Shown here piece by piece: positions 1 to 6,400 of a stretch of DNA of 11,111 nucleotides. Made by a program: the position numbers and the translations under genes. The notes under the pieces were generated by a model. The model saw nothing but the letters and a program-made list of their open reading frames with translations. It ran no database searches and was not told where the DNA came from. Origin of the DNA: an uncultured beta proteobacterium (GTDB lineage Bacteria > Pseudomonadota > Gammaproteobacteria > Burkholderiales > Burkholderiaceae_C). Within the stretch, counting starts at the first letter, position 1, and each line of letters opens with the position of its first letter. Location of the stretch: NCBI GenBank assembly GCA_903840825.1, contig CAIMHL010000228.1, positions 1-11,111 of the forward strand, in the 5' to 3' direction.

Positions 1-578
1 GTGTCACTTGGCACCGGCCGGTCCAACTCCAAAGACCATTCGTTCAATTCGGTCACCAAGTGGCGCGACCATTCATCCGCCTCATTGAGAAAAATATTAA
101 ACGCCGCCACACCGATCCGCAAGTCGCCAATGACCTTGAACTGGTCTTCTTCAACCAAGGGCGGTGATGGCTTTGCCAAACCAAAGCTGTCTCGCATGGC
201 GCTCAGGCTGGGCGCATCAAGCCCAGGGGCGGGTTCAGCTTGGGCGCAGTAAAAAACCATCTCTTGCACAACAGGTTTCAAACCCGACAAATCCCCCGAC
301 TGCAAGGCGCGGTACTGCAACAAGATTTGACCGGTGGTGCGCTTTGATTCGACCGTCAAGGGGCACAGGCCCAAAGCAATGGCCTCGAAATAGGCGGCAC
401 CCACTTGCCAGAAAACACGGGGCTCCTCCTCGCTTTGCGCGCTGGCAAAACCCAGGCTCATGGTGCTCAGCGACTTTGCCGCTGCAGCATCGCCTGTCCG
501 GATCACGCTTAAAACATGGCGATCAAAAAGCGCCCGTGTGGCAACTTCTTTAACATTCAGGGAGGCTTGAATCTGCAT
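1..578 (-). CDS. PilL/ChpA-like chemotaxis histidine kinase, N-terminal part (runs off left edge)
   Basis: This minus-strand frame is open from an ATG at 578 to the edge of the window: 192 codons and no stop. Stretches such as VIRTGDAAAAKSLSTMSLG, FWQVGAAYFEAIALGL, KRTTGQILLQYRALQSGD and FYCAQAEPAPG resemble, from memory, the helical region around residues 200-330 of betaproteobacterial PilL/ChpA. Those are the CheA-type hybrid kinases that control type IV pilus twitching. A later stretch, VIGDLRIGVAAFNIFLNEAD, fits the start of the next Hpt-like helical segment. No Hpt phospho-acceptor motif falls in the visible part. The usual first 200 or so residues of that family are absent. GTG codons at 593 and 590 are alternative starts, and none of the starts has a good Shine-Dalgarno sequence. 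It lies 48 bp downstream of the rubredoxin gene on the same strand, so co-transcription is likely. In relatives, pilG-pilH-pilI-pilJ normally sit between rubredoxin and pilL; they are missing here. It may be a shortened working variant or a decaying remnant. Confidence 0.7.
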   Translation of the reverse strand, partial: MQIQASLNVKEVATRALFDRHVLSVIRTGDAAAAKSLSTMSLGFASAQSEEEPRVFWQVGAAYFEAIALGLCPLTVESKRTTGQILLQYRALQSGDLSGLKPVVQEMVFYCAQAEPAPGLDAPSLSAMRDSFGLAKPSPPLVEEDQFKVIGDLRIGVAAFNIFLNEADEWSRHLVTELNEWSLELDRPVPSD

Positions 579-626
579 GATTTTGAGCACCACGGTTGAA
601 GAAGGATCTTGTCTACCCTTGGGTTA

Positions 627-800
627 TCAGAGTTGGACCAACTCGAAATCTTCCTTGCGCGCACCACATTCAGGGCAGGTCCAGTTGATCGGCACGTCGC
701 TCCAAGCGGTGCCAGGGGCGATACCGCTGGCAGGGTCGCCGGTCGCTTCATCGTAAATCCAGCCGCAAATCAGGCACATCCAGGTTTTGGTTTCGATCAC
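627..800 (-). CDS. rubA: Rubredoxin
   Basis: This is a small cytoplasmic one-iron electron carrier of 57 residues. The two CxxC clamps that hold the Fe are CLIC (residues 9-12) and CPEC (42-45). The family signature GWIYDEATGDP follows the first clamp, and the C-terminal RKEDFELV is typical of betaproteobacterial rubredoxins. I chose the GTG at 800, which gives the N-terminus MIETKTWMCLICGW. AGAAGG lies about 10 bases upstream, and the length then matches the family. The frame stays open upstream to an ATG at 866, but those added residues (including CGTTLLIFISFYEK) look like translated intergenic DNA. The gene is divergent from the ThiD-like gene across 115 bp and is followed by the PilL-like gene. 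The electron-transfer partner cannot be inferred from this window. Confidence 0.93.
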   Translation of the reverse strand: MIETKTWMCLICGWIYDEATGDPASGIAPGTAWSDVPINWTCPECGARKEDFELVQL

Positions 801-847
801 AGCTAACGACGCCTTCTCATAAAATGAAATGAATATTAATAGGGTTG

Positions 848-865
848 TGCCGCATATTTGCCGCA
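848..865. promoter_or_regulatory. Tandem TGCCGCA repeats in the rubA / ThiD-like divergent spacer
   Basis: The 115-bp spacer (801-915) must hold the promoters of both divergent genes. In it the 7-mer TGCCGCA occurs twice, at 848-854 and 859-865, with starts 11 bp apart, about one helical turn. An AT-rich stretch at 828-840 lies on the rubredoxin side. I could not find a convincing sigma-70 promoter for either direction. The repeat could be a regulator binding site, but its function is inferred only from spacing and position. Confidence 0.3.
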
Positions 866-915
866 CACGCCCCTAAGCTCTGATATTCTGCCTGAAGAAG
901 TTCACCGGTTCGCCC

Positions 916-1854
916 ATGTCACCACTCTCGATTTCCCCTATTGCCGAAGACACCACACCCTTGCGCACGGCCTGCGTGATGGTCTTCAACGCCAACGACC
1001 CCAGCGGTGCCGGCGGACTCGCCGCCGATGTCACCGCCATTGCCTCGGTGGGGGCGCACGCCTTGCCCATCGTGACCGGCGCCTATGCCCGGGACACTGG
1101 GGAGATTTTCGAACACTTTTGCTTTGGCGATGAAGCCGTTACCGAACAGGCCCGCGCGGTGCTGGAAGACGTGGAAGTGCAGATCATCAAGGTTGGGTTT
1201 GTGGGTTCTCCGGAAAACATCAGTGTGGTGGCGGGCATCGCCTCAGATTACGAAGATGTACCCGTGGTGGCCTACATGCCTGATTTATCTTGGTGGAACG
1301 AGGCCCAGATAGACGCCTATTTGGACGCGTTTAAAGAACTGCTGCTGCCTCAAACCACGGTGCTGGTGGGCAACTTGGCTACTTTGTGGCGCTGGCTGCT
1401 GCCCGACTGGAGTGCCGAGAGCCCCCCCACAGCGCGCGATATTGCCCGTGCGGCCGGTGAATTGGGCGTGTCTTACACGCTGGTAACCGGCCTTCAGTTG
1501 CCCGACCAATTTATCGAGAACACCCTGGCCAGCCCGGACGCCACCGAGGCGTGTGAAAAATTTGAACGCTTTGACGCGGTTTACGCCGGCGCAGGCGACA
1601 CCTTGTCAGCCGCCCTGGCCGCCCTGCTGGCCAGCGGCGATGACTTGAACGAATCATTTACCGAGGCGCTCAGCTACCTGGACCAATGCTTGGCTGGCGG
1701 CTTTCGCCCGGGCATGGGCCATGTGTTACCCGACCGCCTGTTTTGGGCGCAGCCTGACGACGAAACCGAAACCGAAGTGGGCGAAACCCTCGCCCCCTCC
1801 CTCTCTGCTTTTATCTCCAACATGGACTTCAACCCCAATGACACCAAACACTGA
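916..1854 (+). CDS. ThiD-like kinase (phosphomethylpyrimidine kinase family), divergent
   Basis: This is a 312-residue member of the ribokinase-like ThiD family; true ThiD (about 266 residues) phosphorylates HMP and HMP-P in thiamine synthesis. Family marks are NDPSGAGGLAADV (residues 27-39, matching SDPSGGAGIQADL), the GAGD anion-hole/catalytic motif at 225-228, and a late GMGH motif. Several key positions differ. The GTGC motif of enterobacterial ThiD is GAGD here, as in sugar and pyridoxal kinases. The region equivalent to LVAQNT, whose Gln contacts the pyrimidine in the Salmonella enzyme, reads AYARDT. The usual VKGGH segment reads VTGLQ. There is an N-terminal extension of about 20 residues and an acidic tail (DDETETEVGE). 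It overlaps hemL by 17 bp. No clear Shine-Dalgarno sequence precedes the ATG at 916; the nearest purine run (GAAGAAG) is about 13 bases away. Fold assignment is firm, substrate is not. Confidence 0.8.
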   Translation: MSPLSISPIAEDTTPLRTACVMVFNANDPSGAGGLAADVTAIASVGAHALPIVTGAYARDTGEIFEHFCFGDEAVTEQARAVLEDVEVQIIKVGFVGSPENISVVAGIASDYEDVPVVAYMPDLSWWNEAQIDAYLDAFKELLLPQTTVLVGNLATLWRWLLPDWSAESPPTARDIARAAGELGVSYTLVTGLQLPDQFIENTLASPDATEACEKFERFDAVYAGAGDTLSAALAALLASGDDLNESFTEALSYLDQCLAGGFRPGMGHVLPDRLFWAQPDDETETEVGETLAPSLSAFISNMDFNPNDTKH

Positions 1855-3142
1855 CCACAACCAGACCCTTTTTGAGCGCGCCAAACGGGTCATCCCCGGC
1901 GGTGTGAACTCACCGGTCAGGGCCTTCAAGGCAGTCGGTGGCACCCCGCGTTTTGTCAAGCGCGCCCAAGGCGCCTACTTTTGGGACGCCAACGACCAGC
2001 GCTACATTGACTACATCGGCTCCTGGGGGCCGATGATTTTGGGCCACGGCCACCCCGCCGTGGTGAAAGCGGTGCAAGACGCCGTGCTAGAAGGCTTCTC
2101 TTATGGCGCGCCCACCGAGCGCGAGGTCGAGTTGGCCGAAGAAATCCTCAAAGTCATGCCCTCCATGGACATGGTGCGCCTGGTCAGCTCCGGCACCGAA
2201 GCCGCCATGAGCGCCATCCGCCTAGCGCGGGGTGCCACCGGGCGCAGCAAAATCATCAAGTTTGAAGGCTGCTACCACGGCCACGCCGATGCGCTCTTGG
2301 TCAAGGCCGGCTCTGGCCTGGCTACCTTCGGCCACGCCACCAGCGCGGGTGTACCGCCCGAGGTGGTGCAGCACACGCTGGTGTTGGAGTACAACCATAT
2401 TGCCCAGCTGGAAGAAGCCTTTGCTTTGCACGGGCGCGAGTTGTCCTGCGTGATGATCGAGCCCATTGCCGGCAACATGAACTTTGTGCGCGCCTCGGTA
2501 CCCTTCATAAAACGCTGCCGCGAGCTGTGCACCGAGTACGGCGCCCTCTTTATTTTTGACGAGGTAATGACGGGGTTTAGGGTAGCGCTGGGTGGCGCGC
2601 AAAGCGTCTATGCCCGAGACATTCCCGGCTTCGAGCCCGATATCACAGTGATGGGCAAGGTCATTGGCGGCGGGATGCCCCTAGCGGCTTTTGGGGCCAA
2701 GCGGGGCATCATGGAACACCTAGCTCCCCTGGGAGGCGTGTATCAGGCCGGTACCTTGTCAGGCAACCCGGTGGCTACCGCCTGCGGTCTGGCCACCTTG
2801 CGCGAGATAAAAAAACCCGGTTTCTATGCTGAATTGTCACGCAAAGCCCAGCTGCTGACCACCGGCCTGAAAGCCGCAGCCGATGCCGCAGGCGTGCCCT
2901 TCAGCGCGGACAGTGAGGGCGGCATGTTTGGATTTTTCTTATTCAAAGACCTGCCGCAAAACTACGCCAAGGTCATGACCACCAACAACCAGCGCTTCAA
3001 CACCCTGTTTCACGGCCTGCTGGACCGCGGTGTCTACGTCGCCCCAGCCCTGTATGAAGCCGGCTTCATCAGCGCCGCCCACACCGAGGCTGATATTGCT
3101 GAGACTGTGGCGGCGGCAGCTGAGGTGTTTAAGCTGCTATAA
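1838..3142 (+). CDS. hemL: Glutamate-1-semialdehyde 2,1-aminomutase
   Basis: This PLP enzyme converts glutamate-1-semialdehyde to 5-aminolevulinate, the last step of the C5 route into haem synthesis. At 434 residues it is close to the usual 426-435. It starts with the family pattern LFERAKRVIPGGVNSPVRAF. It has VSSGTEAAMSAIRLARG, then KFEGCYHGHADALLVKAGSG, the FDEVMTGFR stretch whose Asp contacts the PLP ring nitrogen, and the Schiff-base lysine at residue 274 in VMGKVIGGGMPLAAFG. No expected residue appears missing. I placed the start at the ATG at 1838. The frame is open further back to 1721, but that part lies inside the ThiD-like gene and has no homology to the family. The start lies 17 bp inside the upstream gene, which suggests translational coupling. 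The stop codon falls at the edge of a dispersed intergenic repeat. Confidence 0.97.
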   Translation: MTPNTDHNQTLFERAKRVIPGGVNSPVRAFKAVGGTPRFVKRAQGAYFWDANDQRYIDYIGSWGPMILGHGHPAVVKAVQDAVLEGFSYGAPTEREVELAEEILKVMPSMDMVRLVSSGTEAAMSAIRLARGATGRSKIIKFEGCYHGHADALLVKAGSGLATFGHATSAGVPPEVVQHTLVLEYNHIAQLEEAFALHGRELSCVMIEPIAGNMNFVRASVPFIKRCRELCTEYGALFIFDEVMTGFRVALGGAQSVYARDIPGFEPDITVMGKVIGGGMPLAAFGAKRGIMEHLAPLGGVYQAGTLSGNPVATACGLATLREIKKPGFYAELSRKAQLLTTGLKAAADAAGVPFSADSEGGMFGFFLFKDLPQNYAKVMTTNNQRFNTLFHGLLDRGVYVAPALYEAGFISAAHTEADIAETVAAAAEVFKLL

Positions 3143-3200
3143 AAAAAGAAGCTGGTAAAGCACGTCTTTAAAGGTCTAGAGGCTTATTTTATTAAAAATT
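3141..3200 (+). repeat. Dispersed intergenic repeat, copy 1 (after hemL)
   Basis: The core at 3150-3189 aligns without gaps to 8193-8232, with 28 of 40 bases identical. It includes the shared GGnCTAGnGGCnTATTT segment. The centre, CTTTAAAG, takes the place of CCCCAAGGGG in the other copy, so the small central hairpin keeps partial pairing (T-A and T.G) despite different bases. It begins at the hemL stop codon and runs into AT-rich DNA. From memory it resembles a family of intergenic repeats common in Comamonadaceae. There is no good U-tract hairpin here, so I do not call it a terminator. Confidence 0.6.
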
Positions 3201-3211
3201 AACCTCTGCCT

Positions 3212-3260
3212 AGGGGCCATCACTGCGCCCCTCACCCCGTTCCGTCCATGTACGCAGTGA
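3212..3260. other. Inverted repeats in the hemL-kinase spacer
   Basis: Two overlapping perfect inverted repeats lie here. AGGGGC (3212-3217) pairs with GCCCCT (3227-3232) around a 9-base loop. TCACTGCG (3220-3227) pairs with CGCAGTGA (3253-3260) around 25 bases. The two share bases, so they are mutually exclusive folds. The hemL-kinase spacer is otherwise without a gene from 3143 to about 3399: repeat copy 1, these hairpins, a featureless GC-rich stretch at 3261-3330, then an AT-rich putative promoter. The structures may be chance, a terminator remnant or part of an RNA element. Confidence 0.3.
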
Positions 3261-3331
3261 CGGGCTGGGCATCACCCATGCGACTCTCGTTCTCCTTGCG
3301 TTCAGTTACCCGTCAACCAAGCAGCCTATCA

Positions 3332-3359
3332 TTGCCAAAATTTAAATAGATATTTAAAT
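3332..3359 (+). promoter_or_regulatory. Candidate sigma-70 promoter for the kinase
   Basis: TTGCCA (3332-3337, 5 of 6 to the -35 consensus) is followed by a 16-bp spacer and TTAAAT (3354-3359, 4 of 6 to the -10 consensus). It lies in the only strongly AT-rich part of the spacer. Transcription would begin near 3366, and the first ribosome binding site met would be that of the small frame at 3400. This is a pattern match only. Confidence 0.3.
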
Positions 3360-3360
3360 A
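3340..3360. repeat. Direct repeat of ATTTAAATA over the candidate kinase promoter
   Basis: The 9-mer ATTTAAATA occurs at 3340-3348 and again at 3352-3360, separated by GAT. Each copy contains the 8-bp palindrome ATTTAAAT. The starts are 12 bp apart, close to one helical turn, and the second copy covers the candidate -10. This could be a regulator site, an intrinsically bent or easily melted segment, or chance in AT-rich DNA. Confidence 0.45.
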
Positions 3361-3399
3361 AAGCAATCAGGGCTTTGTCTTGATGTGATGAGGAAGCCA

Positions 3400-3498
3400 A
3401 TGGATAAGCAACGCGTAGAGTATGTGTATCAGGGTGGGACGAGCCGCCCCTCACCCCCCCCACCCACCCGTGCAGGCGGGCGTGATGAGAGTACATAA
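3400..3498 (+). CDS. Possible 32-codon leader peptide overlapping the kinase start
   Basis: ATG at 3400 is preceded by AGGAAG at good spacing, the best ribosome binding site in the area, and opens 32 codons to TAA at 3496-3498. The peptide begins MDKQRVEYVYQGG, has the run SPPPPT at residues 18-23 and ends RDEST. It overlaps the kinase start at 3485 by 14 bp in a different frame, an arrangement suited to translational coupling. Runs of three or more prolines are known to slow ribosomes without EF-P, so a regulatory leader is conceivable. The codons run through a C8 tract (3454-3461). Loss of one C would fuse this frame to the kinase. I recognise no homologue; it may simply be the original kinase N-terminus broken by a one-base change. 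Confidence 0.35.
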   Translation: MDKQRVEYVYQGGTSRPSPPPPTRAGGRDEST

Positions 3499-6400
3499 CC
3501 TGCCCTCAGCACGCAAACTCATCGTGTGGCTGGTGATCGGGTGCATGCTCCCCTTGATGATCGGAACCATTTACCTGTTTTTCATTCACGTCCAGGAGGA
3601 CCGTGCAGAGCTTGAAAAGGCAGCCATTCAGTCGGCACGCGCACTCGCCCTGGAGTTGGATCAGAAATTTAATCAAGCAGAAACGGTCGCGTTGATGCTT
3701 TCCCAAGCCCCCTCACTGAGGGTCAACAAGCTATCCCTGTTTCAAAGCGAGGCCATTGCCGCCTTGGCGAAGGTTAAATTGAATGGCAATGTGGTGGTGA
3801 GTGACGCGCAAGGGCAAGAAGTTGTCAACACCCTGATCGGCTTTGGAAACCCTTTGCCACTTTACGGCAACCTCGGGCAATTGCGCCAGGTGTTTGCGAC
3901 CGGGCAGTCCGTGGCCTCCGATGTCGTCACCGGGGGCCTTAGTGGCAAACCCACCATCTCCATGGCCGTGCCCGTGCTGCACGAAGGCAAAGTCATTTAT
4001 GCACTGAGCATTGGCTTCAGATATGAGTATTTGAATGACCTGCTTCGCCAGCAAAATTTACCCAAAGAGTGGATCGTCAGTATCTTTGACAGCACGGGCA
4101 CCATTGCGGCCCGAAGCCATAATCCTCAAGAATTTATCGGGAAAAAAGCCGCCGCCATTTCCTTTGTCCAAGCCGCCAATTCAAACGAAGGCAGCTTTAA
4201 CATGGTGACCAACGACGGCATTCCAGTGCTAGGGGTATTTAGCACCGCACCCAATATAAGGTGGCGGATCGGCATTGGCATTCCCCGCCAACAGTTGGAA
4301 GCGGCACTGATAGGCCAGGCGAGTTTATTGGGCTTGGCGTTGTTCTTGTTGTTTGGCCTTGGGGTTGCGATGGCCCTGTTTCTGGGCCGCCGGATCACCA
4401 GCTCGGTGACGGGCCTGACCTTGCCAGCCCGGGACTTGATCGCCGGCAAACCACTCTCGGCGCCCAAAGTCTACTTTAGCGAGGCCAACGAAGTGATGGT
4501 GGCGATGGCTGACAGTGCGCAGCAATTGGCCCTCAAAACAAACGAGGCACAGACAGCCTATCAACACTTGCGCAACAGCGAGTTGGCGCTCATGCAACTC
4601 AACTGGACCCTGGAGTCCAAAGTCAAAGAGCGCACGCATGCACTGTCGGATCTCTACAACCAGGCCCCTTGCGGCTATCACTCGCTGGATGAGCAGGGGC
4701 GACTGGTCGAGGTCAACCAGACGGAACTTAATTTACTGGGCTACACCCGCGAAGAGTACCTGGGGCACCACATGAGCGAATTTCTTGATTCAGAAAACTT
4801 GACCAAGTTCAATCAGGTGTATCCGCAATTTCAACGTGATGGCCATGTTTCGGACGTTGAATATGACATCACCTGCAAGGACGGTTCCCGCATTGCTTTT
4901 TTACTCAGTGCCAACATCATCCGTGATGCGCAAGGTGAGTTTGTCGCCACCCGAAGCACCCTGGTCGACAACCGAGTCAACAAGGCTCGCCAGCAACAAC
5001 TCGACCATCTCAACCGCTTCCTGAATGATGTTTTGGAATCCTTGCCTATCGGTGTTCTGGTTTTGGACAAGGCGCGACAAGTGGTTCTGAAAAACAAGCT
5101 GCATAGCCGCCTGCTGGACTACCCGCCTGAACTGATGGCGCAGGCAGATTTGAATTTTTCCGAGATCGTCCGCTTCAATTGCGACCGGGGTGACCACCCG
5201 GGCCAGGCCTATGAATCGGTACTAGCCGGATTCCTTGAGATCATGGCAACACAAGAGACCGTTCACTTTGAGCGACGCCAATACAACGGCACTTATCTGG
5301 CCATTGGCGGCCAGCGTATCGCAGACGACTGGATATTGCTCACGTACACCGACATCACAACAGAGAAACTGTCAACGCAAGCCCTGGCCGAGTCCCAACA
5401 GCAGGCCACCGCCGCCAACCTGGCTAAAAGCGAATTTTTATCCAACATGAGTCATGAACTGCGCACCCCCCTGAATGCGGTCATCGGTTTGGCAGGCTTG
5501 CTGGCGCAGTCGCCCTTGAACCGGCGTCAACTCGACTATGCAGAAAAAATCCAGTTGTCCGCCAACACCTTTCGTACCTTGATTGACGACATTCTGGATT
5601 TATCGAAGATCGAGGCCAATGAGTTGCATGTGGAAAATGCCCCCTTCTCCTTGCACGACCTGCTCAACAAAACCGCCTCGGTTCTGGGCGTCAGCGTGGG
5701 CGTTAAACCGACCGAGCCGGTGCTGGACGTGGCCCCGGATGTGCCCGACAAGTTGTTTGGCGACGCTTTGCGCGTGCAGCAAATCTTGCTCAACCTGATC
5801 AGCAATGCGGTTAAATTCACCGAGATAGGTGAGATTGTGGTCAGGGTCCGCGCGCTCCCCGGACGCCATGCGGTGGACGCGAGCCAGCTTACCTTGCAGT
5901 TTTGTGTGTGCGACACCGGCATTGGCATGACCGAGGAAACCCAGAAGCTGATTTTTAATAGTTTTACCCAAGCCAATGAGTCCACCAGTCGCTTGTATGG
6001 CGGAACCGGCTTGGGGTTGGCCATCAGCAAGCGCCTAAGCACGCTGATGCAGGGGACGCTTGAGGTGCACAGTGCGCTGGGGCAAGGCACGGAGTTTTTC
6101 TTGACGCTGCCTGTCAGGTTAGACCTTGAAACGACAATGCCAAATTTTGGAGAGGGTGTTTTCATTGGCGTTGGTGCTGATGCTCGCCCCCCAACCGGCT
6201 TGAAGATTTTGATTGTGGACGACCACCCGCTGGTGCGCGATGTGTTGGCACAAACCTGCCGCCAGTTGGGCTGGCAAGCCCAGGCGGTGGACTCGGTTAG
6301 CGCCGGCTTGCAGGCCTTGCTGAAAAGTACCGGGAATGGCGCAGCCTTTGACTTGTTGCTGCTGGACTGGCACATGCCTGACATGGACGGCCTGGCCATG

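Noticed and set aside
615..624. ACCCTTGGGT palindrome between rubA and the PilL-like gene
   Set aside because: It is ten bases with no room for a hairpin loop, no T-run and no repeat elsewhere in the window, so chance is the best explanation.
801..866. Rubredoxin start at 866
   Set aside because: The extension is AT-rich intergenic DNA, and the family start fits the GTG at 800 with its upstream AGAAGG.
1721..1837. hemL start at 1721
   Set aside because: The added 39 residues are the ThiD-like gene read in another frame and do not resemble any HemL N-terminus.
3422..3484. Kinase start at the upstream ATG at 3422
   Set aside because: The 21 extra residues are a proline/histidine run coded by the C-rich tract with no Shine-Dalgarno sequence. 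The ATG at 3485 leads directly into a normal inner-membrane N-terminus.
5536..6399. A 287-codon open frame antisense to the kinase
   Set aside because: It mirrors the kinase catalytic region on the opposite strand, has low-complexity Ser/Pro/Ala composition, no recognisable domain and no good ribosome binding site. Long antisense frames are expected in GC-rich genes.
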